A stretch of DNA of 64,000 bases from JAJFFW01 sp963922595 (GTDB taxonomy: Bacteria > Pseudomonadota > Alphaproteobacteria > Caulobacterales > Parvularculaceae), in the NCBI GenBank assembly GCA_963922595.1, contig CAWUIM010000005.1:1-64000 (forward strand), given 5' to 3'. Under the pieces are notes generated by a model, which ran no database searches, was not told where the DNA came from, and was given only the letters and a program-made list of their open reading frames with translations. Made by a program: the position numbers and the translations under genes. This document shows, one piece after another, positions 51,798 to 60,168 of this stretch. How positions within the stretch are numbered: position 1 is the stretch's first letter; the number at the start of each line of letters is the position of its first letter.

Positions 51798-51873
51798 TAA
51801 TCAGCCTCCCTGAATTCCCCCTAACTCATTCCGTCATCAACTTTTCAGTCTAAGTCGAAATTAACGGCCCACA

Positions 51874-51887
51874 TTGATTGAAATCAA
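51874..51887 (-). promoter_or_regulatory. FNR/FixK box upstream of the cytochrome c gene
   Basis: TTGATTGAAATCAA is a perfect anaerobox. On the minus strand TAGACT at 51847-51852 would be a -10 element, placing the box near -41.5. Confidence 0.8.
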
Positions 51888-51940
51888 TCAGAAATTTCTA
51901 CTCTATTTAAGATAAAAGATGAGCGGCGTCGCCGCTTTCG

Positions 51941-52537
51941 TCAAATCCGCGGCATCATGCGTAACAAGAGTGCGTCCCGTTTGACGAACTGATGGTAAAG
52001 TGCCGCCGCCACATGCAGAACCAATAGAGCGAGAATAATGTCTGCAGCGAATCCGTGTGCGGAATTCACCATCCCGGCGACCATGGGGCTGTTTTCCGGC
52101 CATTGAAAAATCGGCCCCAAGCCGAACGGGCGCACAGGATACGAGACAAGCGTCGCCAGGAAAAACCCGATGGCGGGGGTTATAAGAAACAGGGCGTAAA
52201 AAATTTGGTGGATCGCGCGCGCAAGCATTTTTTGCCACGGCTGATCCAATGCAATGTCGTGAGGGCGCGGGCGAACAAATCGCCACAGCCAGCGCACGAC
52301 GCCGAGCGCCGCAATTGTGAGACCCAGACCCGCATGGAGCCGGATGCGTTCTTCCATAACGCTGTCCGGCACCTCCTCAAATGAGCTCGTGAAAATGAGA
52401 TAGACGAGAATGAGCGCCATTATCCAATGCAGGCACTGTGCAACAACATCGTAGCGTTCTGCTGGCGGTGATTGCTGCGAGGATAATTCTTCAGGCATTC
52501 TGCTCACAAACAAAGTGTTAAAAACCATCAAATTCAT
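51941..52537 (-). CDS. Cytochrome b561
   Basis: A 198-residue inner-membrane diheme cytochrome with four transmembrane helices. Likely heme His are seen in CLHWIMALILVYL, RLHAGLGLTIAAL and LHVAAALYHQFV. It transfers electrons between quinol and a periplasmic acceptor, possibly the cytochrome c encoded next. The start is uncertain: ATGs at 52537, 52528 and 52498 are in frame and none has a good ribosome site. The leader contains a 120-bp inverted-repeat element, with a FixK-type box beyond it. Confidence 0.85.
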   Translation of the reverse strand: MNLMVFNTLFVSRMPEELSSQQSPPAERYDVVAQCLHWIMALILVYLIFTSSFEEVPDSVMEERIRLHAGLGLTIAALGVVRWLWRFVRPRPHDIALDQPWQKMLARAIHQIFYALFLITPAIGFFLATLVSYPVRPFGLGPIFQWPENSPMVAGMVNSAHGFAADIILALLVLHVAAALYHQFVKRDALLLRMMPRI

Positions 52538-52716
52538 CGTAGATCGACCGGGCTGACCTCGTATTTTCCAGCGCAGAACGATCGTCAGTGGACAGCCAAA
52601 TTAAGAGCGAAAACCAGAAGAATCCGGCGATGAGCGCAATTATTGAGAAGAGGGCCATATCGCTATTCTATTTTTCGTGGGTAGGCTGCGTGAGTGGACG
52701 ATGTCTGCTGGGCGCT

Positions 52717-52836
52717 CCTCCCCTTGCAAAGGGGAGGCTTGAGCGGCGATTGTGGTCTCCTCTCTGGCTTTTGCATATGTTAATCTGTCTGCGATTCATT
52801 CTCCATTGGCGAAAGCCTCCCCTTTGCAAGGGGAGG
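52717..52836. repeat. 120-bp element with perfect 24-bp terminal inverted repeats
   Basis: The left end (52717-52740, starting CCTCCCCTTGCAAAGGGG) and the right end (52813-52836, ending TTTGCAAGGGGAGG) are exact reverse complements over 24 bp, and each is itself nearly palindromic around TTGCAA. The 72-bp interior is AT-richer and has no open frame of note. This resembles a REP-pair or miniature inverted-repeat element. Short CCTCCCC...GGGGAGG repeats of this kind are common in alphaproteobacterial intergenic regions. Confidence 0.8.
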
Positions 52837-52890
52837 CGACGCGCACTCCGCTTCGCAGATGACACCGTACGGCGCCTCATCGTGGGTGAA

Positions 52891-52904
52891 TTGACGAAAA
52901 TCAA
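52891..52904 (-). promoter_or_regulatory. FNR/FixK-type box upstream of cytochrome b561
   Basis: TTGACGAAAATCAA fits the TTGAC-N4-ATCAA variant. A -10-like TACGGT on the minus strand (52864-52869) would give a start near 52857, with a ~320-nt leader running through the inverted-repeat element to cytochrome b561. This is plausible but unproven. Confidence 0.5.
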
Positions 52905-52932
52905 CGCCGATTATTTTAGAGCCAGCTCTCTG

Positions 52933-53406
52933 TTAGAGCGTATCGATAACCGCTTTCAGTTTGCTCCGCACTTCAGTCGCAATCTCACCGAGAGCGTCAT
53001 TTTTAACCGCCGCCATGGAGGCGATCGGGTCGACAGCCGCCACCTCGACGCCGCCCTCCTCCAACGCCTGAACGATTACGTTGCAAGGAAGCATGGCGCC
53101 GATCTTGTCTTCGGCCTGTAAGGCTTTGTGCGCAAATCCGGGATTGCAGGCGCCGAGAATCGTATAGGGCCGAAAATCCTCATCGATTTTTTTCTTCAGA
53201 GTCGCTTTCACGTCGATTTCCGTGAGGACGCCGAAGCCTTCTTCCGCGAGCGCGGCGCTCACGCGCTCGATCGCATCATTGAACGGCATATCAAGACGTT
53301 TCGCAAAATAGTATGACATTTGATCATGGTCCTCTGGGTTATGCGCCCGGTCACGTTGAAAATAGCTGAGAAGGTCGCTCAGCTTCATTGCCATTGGTTC
53401 AGTCAC
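52933..53406 (-). CDS. DUF302 family protein
   Basis: A 157-residue protein whose C-terminal ~120 residues match DUF302 (YYFAKRLDMPFNDAIERVSAAL, YTILGACNPGFAHKAL, IGAMLPCNVIVQ, with conserved Cys in GACNP and LPCNV). The domain is small and may bind a ligand or metal; its role is unknown. An N-terminal extension of about 30 residues precedes it. The start shown is a GTG with GGAAG upstream; an ATG at 53319 would give only the domain. It lies between low-oxygen genes and 13 bp from the next lipoprotein gene, so it is likely in that operon. Confidence 0.8.
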   Translation of the reverse strand: MTEPMAMKLSDLLSYFQRDRAHNPEDHDQMSYYFAKRLDMPFNDAIERVSAALAEEGFGVLTEIDVKATLKKKIDEDFRPYTILGACNPGFAHKALQAEDKIGAMLPCNVIVQALEEGGVEVAAVDPIASMAAVKNDALGEIATEVRSKLKAVIDTL

Positions 53407-53419
53407 TTAGCGCTTCCAA

Positions 53420-53920
53420 TTAGTCCAAACGTGAAAGAAACTTGTCAATCCGCTGCGGCGTCAATTCCGGACCGGTGACAGTCAATCCGTTTTCCAACTC
53501 AAAGAGCATTGAAAGACCGCTGCGGCGCGCGCCTTCAAGCCACTCCCGCTCCATGGCGATTTCATAAACGGTGATAAACCCGCAGATCTCATCCATGCGC
53601 CGAAACTTGACGCCGCAGGTGCATTCATTGCTGATCTGGCGGGGACGAAGGCGTTCGCCGTTTGAAAGAACAACGGCGGTAATCCGTTGCGGGCTCGTCT
53701 CGCCCGGGTGAAACCCCTGAATGCCGAGCGTGATATTGTCGCGCGCGTTAACGCCAAGCTCGGCGAGATACTCCGTTGTCTCCCCTTGCCCCTCATAAAC
53801 CGAGCACTGGGCAATGGGCGTGTAGGAGGCGTCGCCTACACTATTTTGCGTGGCGCACGCCGAGGCGAAGCAAGCAATCAGAATAATGGTCGCAATGCGC
53901 GATGTGAGAAGAATATCCAT
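53420..53920 (-). CDS. Putative lipoprotein of unknown function
   Basis: A 166-residue protein with a lipoprotein signal (ATIILIACFASACATQN, lipidated Cys in ASAC). The mature part has a Cys cluster (SNECTCGVKF, RMDEICGF) that could form disulfides or bind metal, and ends with a short helix. No family is recognised. It precedes DUF302 on the same strand. An FNR/FixK-type box is centred about 41 bp before its start codon. Confidence 0.55.
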   Translation of the reverse strand: MDILLTSRIATIILIACFASACATQNSVGDASYTPIAQCSVYEGQGETTEYLAELGVNARDNITLGIQGFHPGETSPQRITAVVLSNGERLRPRQISNECTCGVKFRRMDEICGFITVYEIAMEREWLEGARRSGLSMLFELENGLTVTGPELTPQRIDKFLSRLD

Positions 53921-53954
53921 CCGCCGCTTTCAGCGACTTTCGCCCAGACTCGCA

Positions 53955-53968
53955 TTGACCGGAATCAA
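53955..53968. promoter_or_regulatory. FNR/FixK-type box between lipoprotein and fixL
   Basis: TTGACCGGAATCAA (TTGAC-N4-ATCAA) lies between the divergent lipoprotein and fixL genes. No good -10 is visible for the minus direction, so it may act on fixL (start 145 bp away), giving feedback on the oxygen circuit, or on neither. Confidence 0.5.
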
Positions 53969-54112
53969 ATCCCAGCAAGACATTCGGCGATCGTTGTACG
54001 CGCCCGTGCTCTGTCGCGGTGATATTGTTACAACGCGTCGCGCATTGCGCCGAGATTAACTTGAGCGTCACCGCGCCTTGCAATACAAATCGGCTTCAAC
54101 TATCGGGCCGGA

Positions 54113-55630
54113 ATGCAACACGTTGATTTGGCAGGCATTGGCGAAGCGTTCGTCGATGAAATTCTCGATACGGTGGAAACGCCGATCGCGCTCTTGGGCG
54201 GGAATGGAGCCATTCTTCGCTTTAATCACGCTTGCGAACGACTGACGGAATATTCCGAGGCCGAAGCGATCGGCAAAAAAGTCTGGGAATTCCTCATCAT
54301 TGATGAGGAAATGGAGGCCGTAAAGAAAGTCTTTGAAAGGACTTGCGCGGAAGACCTTGCAACGCATTACGTCAACTACTGGAAAACGAAGAGCGGTCAC
54401 CGGCGACTTCTCAAATGGTCTAATAAGACTCTGCGAAAGCCGGACGGCTCCGTCGCCTTGATCCTCGCAACTGCAATCGACATCACCGATCTGAAATCAA
54501 TCGAACATGATTTAACGGCGAACCAGGCTTTCCTGCGGTCGATTATCGACGCGTCGCCCATTGCGGTTATCACGATTGATGAAAGTGCGCGGATTCTGAC
54601 GTTCAGCCGGCAAGCCGAACTTACGTTCGGGTGCAAAGAGGCGGATGTCTTGGGGAAAAACATCCATATAATGATGCCTGATCCCGACCGGTCCCGCCAT
54701 GACGGTTACATGGATCACTATATGGAAACAGGCGAGAATAGGATTATTGGCCGAGCCAGGAAAGTGACTGCACAGCGCCTCAACGGCGAGAAATTTCCCG
54801 CGATCCTTCACGTGAGCGAGTTCAAGAATGGTCGGCGCGTTTTCGTTGGGTTTGTGGAGGACATCTCTGAAAAAGAAGAAACCGAGCGACGGCTTTCTGA
54901 CACGCAGTTTCAGCTTCACCATGCAGGCCGCGTCGGCGCCATGGGGGAAATAGCAACATCCATCGCACACGAATTGAACCAACCGCTAACAGCCGCCGCG
55001 AGCCTCGCGGGCGCTGTGTCGCTCACGCTGAAAAAGGCGAATGACGAAACCTCTGGCGAAGCAATCGCCTTACTCGACGATGTTGTTAGCGAAATCCGGC
55101 GCGCCAGCGATATTATTTTTCAGATGCGGGAATTTATTCGGAAACGGAAAACGGCCAAGAGCCTCCACGACGTGAATAAAATTGTGGAAGACGCGGCGGC
55201 GTTAGCCATCATCGGCGCAGAGGCTGACGGAATCGAAGTGAAGTGGGATCTTTCTCCTGAGACGGGCTCGATGTCGCTCGACCGCATCCAAATTCAACAA
55301 GTTGTCACCAACCTTATCCGAAACGCAATCGACGCCATGCGCGGCGCTCCAAAAAAAGTCTTAACCATCTCAACAAGTAGGACAGAAGAAGACGTCGCGG
55401 TAAGCGTCGCCGACACGGGGCCCGGCCTGGCGGATGACCTTAAGGACAAGCTTTTCGAACCCTTTGTTTCAGGAAAAGATGACGGCATGGGCGTCGGCCT
55501 GTCGATTTCAAAATCAATAATTGACTCACATCAAGGCGAGATCGGCGCAACCACACTAGAGAGCGGCGGTTGTGTATTTTCGTTCTTACTGCCGGCGGGG
55601 GCCCGGGAAGATGTTGACGATCTTGCCTAA
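54113..55630 (+). CDS. fixL: FixL-like oxygen-sensing PAS histidine kinase
   Basis: A 505-residue soluble kinase. Two PAS domains lie at about 15-130 and 140-260. The second is FixL-like: MMPDPDRSRHDGYMDHY with predicted heme ligand His196, then NRIIGRARKVTAQR with Arg216 equivalent to the oxygen-switch Arg220 of Bradyrhizobium FixL. At the place of that protein's Arg206 there is His202. The kinase part has phosphorylated His286 in IAHELNQPL, NLIRNAIDAM (N box), DTGPGLADD (G1) and GMGVGLSISKSI (G2). No transmembrane segments. It overlaps fixJ by 20 bp. It should phosphorylate FixJ when oxygen is low. Confidence 0.9.
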   Translation: MQHVDLAGIGEAFVDEILDTVETPIALLGGNGAILRFNHACERLTEYSEAEAIGKKVWEFLIIDEEMEAVKKVFERTCAEDLATHYVNYWKTKSGHRRLLKWSNKTLRKPDGSVALILATAIDITDLKSIEHDLTANQAFLRSIIDASPIAVITIDESARILTFSRQAELTFGCKEADVLGKNIHIMMPDPDRSRHDGYMDHYMETGENRIIGRARKVTAQRLNGEKFPAILHVSEFKNGRRVFVGFVEDISEKEETERRLSDTQFQLHHAGRVGAMGEIATSIAHELNQPLTAAASLAGAVSLTLKKANDETSGEAIALLDDVVSEIRRASDIIFQMREFIRKRKTAKSLHDVNKIVEDAAALAIIGAEADGIEVKWDLSPETGSMSLDRIQIQQVVTNLIRNAIDAMRGAPKKVLTISTSRTEEDVAVSVADTGPGLADDLKDKLFEPFVSGKDDGMGVGLSISKSIIDSHQGEIGATTLESGGCVFSFLLPAGAREDVDDLA

Positions 55631-56252
55631 GGGCTCGGTGTTTCTGGTTGATGACGACGTTGCGGTGCGACGCGGCGTCGCCGCCCTATTGAGGGCCGCT
55701 GATTACGACACGCAGACATTCAAATCCGGCGATGAATTCCTGGAACGCTTGCCGGAACTCGATTGTAACCATGCCGTCGTGCTCGTCGATGTCTGCATGC
55801 CGGGTATCCAGGGCCTAGAGTTACATGAAGAGTTGAAAAAGAGAAACGTTGGACTGCCTGTTGTCGTCATGACGGCGCACGGCGATATTCCGATGGCGGT
55901 GCGCGCCATGCGCAACGGCGTCATCGACTTTTTGCAAAAACCATTCACTGTAGATGAAGTGACAAGCGCGCTGGATCGAGCGCTAACGCAACCCTCGCCG
56001 CCTTCCCCTCCTTCGCCCGACAGCGCGCCAAAAGACCTTGTTGTACTGTACGAGACTTTGACTCCGCGCGAACATGATGTCTTTCAGGAACTTGTGGGCG
56101 GCGCCACCAATAAAGAGATCGCACGCAGCCTTAATATAAGCCCTCGGACGGTTGAGGTGCATCGTCAGAAGGTCATGACAAAGATGAACGCCGGCAATCT
56201 TGCGGCGCTGGTGCGGATGGCGGTCTCCCTCGGCGTTGACGGGACGCCCTGA
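55611..56252 (+). CDS. fixJ: FixJ-type response regulator
   Basis: The ATG at 55611 (GGGAAG upstream) gives 213 residues. The receiver domain has phospho-acceptor Asp60 in VVLVDVCMPG, the acidic pair VDDD and Lys in FLQKPFT. A Pro/Ser linker (PPSPPSPDSAP) leads to a LuxR/NarL-type HTH (LTPREHDVFQELVGGATNKEIARSL, SPRTVEVHRQKVM). It should activate fixK when phosphorylated by FixL. The start lies within the end of fixL. Confidence 0.92.
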   Translation: MLTILPKGSVFLVDDDVAVRRGVAALLRAADYDTQTFKSGDEFLERLPELDCNHAVVLVDVCMPGIQGLELHEELKKRNVGLPVVVMTAHGDIPMAVRAMRNGVIDFLQKPFTVDEVTSALDRALTQPSPPSPPSPDSAPKDLVVLYETLTPREHDVFQELVGGATNKEIARSLNISPRTVEVHRQKVMTKMNAGNLAALVRMAVSLGVDGTP

Positions 56253-56279
56253 CCGCCAAAGACGTTGAAAAGGTGTTTT

Positions 56280-57005
56280 GTGAACACGCTTGAGCATGAT
56301 CATACGCCCGGCGCCATCGCCGAACGGCTCGCCGATCCGCCAGACCCAAGCTACTTGCGCGACTGGGTGCTCGGCGGCATCGACGGCGCGGTGACCACAT
56401 TCGCAATTGTCGCTGGCGTCGCCGGCGCCGGACTTTCCTATTCAATCGTGATTATCCTCGGCGTCGCGAATTTGATCGCTGACGGTATCTCCATGGCGGC
56501 CGGCAACTACAGCGGCGTAAAGGCGGAGAACGACGACTATCAAAGACTGCGCGAGATGGAGCGCCGGCATATCGCCCGCACGCCCGACGGCGAACGCGAA
56601 GAAGTGCGTCAGATATTCGCCGGTAAAGGCTTTGCGGGCGACGACCTTGAGCGCGCCGTCGACGTCATCACCGCTGATGAAGAGCGCTGGATCGACTTTA
56701 TGCTCACAGAAGAATTCGGCTTACCGAAGGGCGCGCGCCCGCCCCTGCCTGCAGCTGCGGCGACATTCTCGGCTTTTGTAATCTGCGGCGCCGTGCCGCT
56801 CATCCCCTATTTTTTCGGCGCTTCTCGGAGTTTCCTTTTCGCAACCGTCGGCGCAGGCCTCGTGTTCTTCGTCATCGGCGCCCTTAAATCGAGATGGTCG
56901 ACGGCGCCTTGGTGGGCGTCAGGAGCAGAAACGTTCGCAATCGGGGCCGTCGCCGCGAGCGCCGCCTACTACATTGGCGATTTTTTAGAAAAATTTGGCG
57001 CGTAG
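56280..57005 (+). CDS. VIT1/CCC1-family transporter
   Basis: A ~241-residue membrane protein of the VIT1/CCC1 family, which moves iron or manganese out of the cytosol. Helix blocks DWVLGGIDGAVTTFAIVAGVAGA and IILGVANLIADGISMAAGNY are diagnostic; an acidic cytosolic domain (about 80-150) follows, then three C-terminal helices. The first ATG-like frame start at 56265 is TTG; the GTG at 56280 with AAGG upstream is better. It lies 27 bp after fixJ and so is probably part of the fixLJ operon, an unusual place for it. Confidence 0.85.
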   Translation: MNTLEHDHTPGAIAERLADPPDPSYLRDWVLGGIDGAVTTFAIVAGVAGAGLSYSIVIILGVANLIADGISMAAGNYSGVKAENDDYQRLREMERRHIARTPDGEREEVRQIFAGKGFAGDDLERAVDVITADEERWIDFMLTEEFGLPKGARPPLPAAAATFSAFVICGAVPLIPYFFGASRSFLFATVGAGLVFFVIGALKSRWSTAPWWASGAETFAIGAVAASAAYYIGDFLEKFGA

Positions 57006-57023
57006 ACGCTTTCCCTAAGTACT

Positions 57024-57045
57024 TCTACGTATGGACCTCTACGTA
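57024..57045. promoter_or_regulatory. TCTACGTA repeats upstream of fixK
   Basis: TCTACGTA occurs at 57024-57031 and 57038-57045, 14 bp apart; the second lies in the palindrome CCTCTACGTAGAGG (57036-57049). The site is ~200 bp before fixK and just after the VIT1-like gene. It could be a FixJ-binding region or an inefficient terminator. Confidence 0.3.
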
Positions 57046-57243
57046 GAGGCCCAATCGCCCGGTTAACGCGGATATCGGCCAAAATCCCGGCGTTTACGGG
57101 CGCTTCCTGATCATGCGGCGCAAAAACACCGCGCAAGGTGCGCCGGTTCCGTAGGTACTCAACCGAACTGTGAACGGGCCTCAGTCATGCTTTTATCCGT
57201 ATGGGTAGCGTAACGGGTAATCTTGGACACAGGGAGATTTTTT

Positions 57244-57936
57244 ATGACGGCTCTCGTCAAGACTGAAGCGTTCGAAATCGGATCGTCCCCTCTTCAATCC
57301 GACATTGCAATTGACGTCGCCGGCCTCGCGGCCGCCGCCTCGGTTAAACGATTTAAGGCTGGCGAGACGCTCTATGTGGAAGGCGATCAGGCCCCCTATT
57401 GTTATCAGATCATCGACGGCGTTGCGAAGGAATATAACACGCTTGAGGATGGCCGCAGGCAAGTCGCTGATTTCTACGCCGTCGGCGAGTTGTTCGGAAT
57501 TTCCGAAATAAACGAACATCTCCACACTGCCGAGGCGATTACCGATTGCGTCGTCCGGTGTTATCCGCGCGACGCCTACCTGCGCGCCGTCGCGGCCTCT
57601 CCAGAACTCTCGCAACAGTTTGTGGACACGTTAATGACGCGGCTCCATCGCGCCCGTGAGCGCATTGTGATGCTCGGGCGGATGAGCGCTGCACAGCGCG
57701 TCGCCGCATTCATGCTGCGGTTATCCTCAGAACAGGAGACGACCGATGATGTCCAATTTGTCATGAGCCGCCAGGATATCGCCGACCATCTTGGCCTGAC
57801 GATCGAAACAGTTTGCCGCGTGCTTTCCGCCTTTAAGAAGAGCCACATCATCGAGATGAAGACTGCGCGATTATTCGACGTGCCAGACATCAACGCGCTC
57901 GACAACGCGGCGCACGGTGCAAACTATCTGCACTAG
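57244..57936 (+). CDS. fixK: FixK-type CRP/FNR-family activator
   Basis: The ATG at 57244 (GGGAGA upstream) gives 230 residues; the frame is open further to a TTG. The beta-roll domain has FKAGETLYVEGDQAPYCYQI but no N-terminal Cys cluster, so it does not sense oxygen as FNR does. The recognition helix LTIETVCRVL (Glu188, Arg192) matches the FixK/FNR class that binds TTGAT-N4-ATCAA. It should be switched on by FixLJ and act on the anaeroboxes at 51874, 52891, 53955, 58593, 61106 and 61143. A strong terminator follows. Confidence 0.9.
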   Translation: MTALVKTEAFEIGSSPLQSDIAIDVAGLAAAASVKRFKAGETLYVEGDQAPYCYQIIDGVAKEYNTLEDGRRQVADFYAVGELFGISEINEHLHTAEAITDCVVRCYPRDAYLRAVAASPELSQQFVDTLMTRLHRARERIVMLGRMSAAQRVAAFMLRLSSEQETTDDVQFVMSRQDIADHLGLTIETVCRVLSAFKKSHIIEMKTARLFDVPDINALDNAAHGANYLH

Positions 57937-57958
57937 CGCCGCGATAAATTATGAAAGC

Positions 57959-57994
57959 AAAAAAGCCCCCTGTCGCGAAACAGGGGGCTTTTTC
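57959..57994. terminator. Bidirectional rho-independent terminator
   Basis: AGCCCCCTGT pairs with ACAGGGGGCT around a CGCGAA loop, with A-run before and T-run after. It separates convergent fixK and hsp20. Confidence 0.9.
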
Positions 57995-58022
57995 TACGCT
58001 AGGCTACTGACGCGACTTCCTC

Positions 58023-58517
58023 TCACCCCGCTTGGATTGCTATCTTACGTTCATGGTCCTTCGCCTCTTGTGACTTCGGCATGTGGACAGTCAGAACGCC
58101 CTTCTTGAATTTCGCCTTAACACCGTCTTCCTCAACCTCGTACGGCAACGGTATCGTCCGCGTGAATGCGCCGTATGCGCGTTCAGTACGGTAATAATTC
58201 TTTTTCTTCTCTTCGCTTTCATGCTTGCGCTCTCCGCGAATGGCGAGCGCGCCGTCCCGTAGCGTGATGTCGATATCTTTTTCTTCCATGCCCGGAAGAT
58301 CAACAGTTACTTCCAGCGCGTCATCGGTCTCGCTGAGGTCGACCGACGCAAGTAAGCCGACACGGCGGTCAAATTCACGCCCGCTGCCGATCTGCGGCAG
58401 AAAATCATCGAAAATCCGGTCCATTTCTTCATGCATGCGCTCAAAGGGGCTGAGAGCGCTCGCCCGCGCCGCCTCACGGCGGCGATGTTTGAAGGGAACA
58501 AGATCATTTAGTTCCAT
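58023..58517 (-). CDS. Hsp20-family small heat-shock protein
   Basis: The ATG at 58517 with AAGGAG upstream gives 164 residues. The alpha-crystallin domain spans about 55-150: VDLSETDDALEVTVDLPGMEEKD, AIRGERKHESEEK, YYRTERAYGAFTRTIPLP and the final FKKGVLTVHMPK. An N-terminal arm precedes it. It prevents aggregation of unfolded proteins. An FNR/FixK-type box (58593-58606) with TATGAT at 58566-58571 suggests induction at low oxygen rather than by heat alone. Confidence 0.92.
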   Translation of the reverse strand: MELNDLVPFKHRRREAARASALSPFERMHEEMDRIFDDFLPQIGSGREFDRRVGLLASVDLSETDDALEVTVDLPGMEEKDIDITLRDGALAIRGERKHESEEKKKNYYRTERAYGAFTRTIPLPYEVEEDGVKAKFKKGVLTVHMPKSQEAKDHERKIAIQAG

Positions 58518-58592
58518 GGCTGTCTCCTTGATCCATACAGTGGCGCTGCAAACGCCGATGGCCGGATCATAGGCGCGGCGAATTCCGCGCAA

Positions 58593-58606
58593 TTGACAGG
58601 CGTCAA
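58593..58606 (-). promoter_or_regulatory. FNR/FixK-type box upstream of hsp20
   Basis: TTGACAGGCGTCAA is a perfect inverted repeat TTGAC-N4-GTCAA. TATGAT on the minus strand (58566-58571) would be the -10, placing the box near -41 to the predicted start. Confidence 0.65.
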
Positions 58607-58634
58607 CCGGGCGCAAATTTTGTGGGCGTTGGCT

Positions 58635-60152
58635 TCAGTGATCGAGATCGCTGACGGTCAGGGCCTCTCGCAAAGTGTCAGCCTCCGTCCGATCCGCATT
58701 CACCGCATGCCAGTTCCCGTAATCCACATTTCGCTGGAGTTGCTTTTCGAGAACGCTTGCTGTCGCATCGGAAGCGCCGTTGAGGCGGGCGGAAATCCGC
58801 TCCATCAACACGTCACGGGGCGCAGTGAGCCAGAGCCCCGTAAAGGGAACGCCCGCATGCCGCGCCACGTCTTCAGCCTCTTTGCGAAACGCCGGCGTCA
58901 GGAAGGTCGCGTCGAGAACGACCGACTGACCAGCGCGCAGCGCGCGCCGGGCGTCTTTGAAAAGGCGACCGTAAACGGCCGCTGAATGTGTATCGCTATA
59001 CCCCTCAACGGCGAGCGGTTCTTCCGGCTCCTGATCGAGAAGACGCTTACGGACAACGTCGCTGCGCAACATCACGGCGCCGCACCGGCCGTTCATGCGC
59101 ATGGCGAGCGCACCTGCGAGCGTCGATTTACCGGTGGCGGAATAGCCGCCGACCGCCACCAATCGCGGCTCGTGCTCTCCAATCAGGAATTCAAGCGCAA
59201 GGTCAAGATAGCGCTCGGCCATGCGTTTGTTCATGTCCGACTGCGTCGGCAGGCTGAGGACCATGGCCCGCACGCCGGCGCGCATCGACTGAAAGAGCGG
59301 CAACAACCGTAGCCCCGCATAGTCGCGCGTTATGCTGAGATATCGGTTCAAAAGGAAATTCGCAAGTTCGCATTGATGGTGATGGGCCAGATCCATGAGT
59401 GTGAACGCGAGATCGTAGAGAACATCGATGTTCGCCAGATCATCATTGAATTCGATGGCGTCGAAGGGCGTCGGTTCACCCTTGAATAGGCAAATATTGG
59501 CGAGATGCAGATCTCCGTGGCAATGGCGCACCCACCCGTGGCGGCGGCGTGATTCAAGGAAACGCGCCTGTTCCTCGAAGGCCTCGAAAGCAAGTGTAGT
59601 CCAGCGGGCGATATCGCGTTCGCGGCGGCCGCCGATGGCGTGTTCGTGGAGTGATGTTGAAATCTGGTCGAGCAGCGCCGGAACGCCAGCTCCCGGCTTG
59701 AAGTCATTAACGACCTCCGCGGCCTGATGAAACGACGCAATAACGTCCGCCAGCGCTTTGACCGCGTTGGTCTCTAGTTTGTTGCGCGAGACGAGTTCGT
59801 CAAATTGCGTATCCGTGTCGAAACGCGCCATTTCGACAGCCCAATCGACAGGGGCGCCGTCGCCGCGCCAGGCCATAACCCCGTCATTGCAGTAAATCGG
59901 GACAACGCCGAGGTAGATTTCCGGGGCTGTGCGCCGGTTGATCGCCACTTCTTTTTCACACGCCGCCTTGCGCAATTCCGGCCGCGAGAAGTCGACAAAA
60001 TCAAAACGCACTGCGCGCTTGATCTTGTACGCGCGATCACGCGTCAGGAAAATGTGCGACAGATGCGTGTCGATCTGCTGAACAACGGAGCCTTCATAGC
60101 TTTTCGGCGATGATAGAAAATCGACGAGAGATTTTTGCGAGTCGCAAATCAA
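58635..60152 (-). CDS. Two-domain kinase-like protein (APH-like plus AAA/P-loop kinase)
   Basis: A 505-residue protein. The N-terminal ~330 residues are aminoglycoside phosphotransferase-like (HGWVRHCHGDLHLANICLF holds the catalytic HGDLHxxN, then IEFND). The C-terminal part is a P-loop kinase with Walker A VGGYSATGKSTLAGAL and LDATFL. This APH/AAA pairing is known as a conserved bifunctional family in proteobacteria, often beside universal stress genes; the substrate is unknown. It lies 16 bp after the UspA gene and probably shares its low-oxygen promoter. Confidence 0.85.
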   Translation of the reverse strand: MICDSQKSLVDFLSSPKSYEGSVVQQIDTHLSHIFLTRDRAYKIKRAVRFDFVDFSRPELRKAACEKEVAINRRTAPEIYLGVVPIYCNDGVMAWRGDGAPVDWAVEMARFDTDTQFDELVSRNKLETNAVKALADVIASFHQAAEVVNDFKPGAGVPALLDQISTSLHEHAIGGRRERDIARWTTLAFEAFEEQARFLESRRRHGWVRHCHGDLHLANICLFKGEPTPFDAIEFNDDLANIDVLYDLAFTLMDLAHHHQCELANFLLNRYLSITRDYAGLRLLPLFQSMRAGVRAMVLSLPTQSDMNKRMAERYLDLALEFLIGEHEPRLVAVGGYSATGKSTLAGALAMRMNGRCGAVMLRSDVVRKRLLDQEPEEPLAVEGYSDTHSAAVYGRLFKDARRALRAGQSVVLDATFLTPAFRKEAEDVARHAGVPFTGLWLTAPRDVLMERISARLNGASDATASVLEKQLQRNVDYGNWHAVNADRTEADTLREALTVSDLDH

Positions 60153-60168
60153 ATTCCGCTCCCGCTCT

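Noticed and set aside
52588..53121. Open frame on the plus strand
   Set aside because: It runs through the inverted-repeat element and antisense to the DUF302 gene, with Arg/Leu-rich sequence and no recognisable domain.
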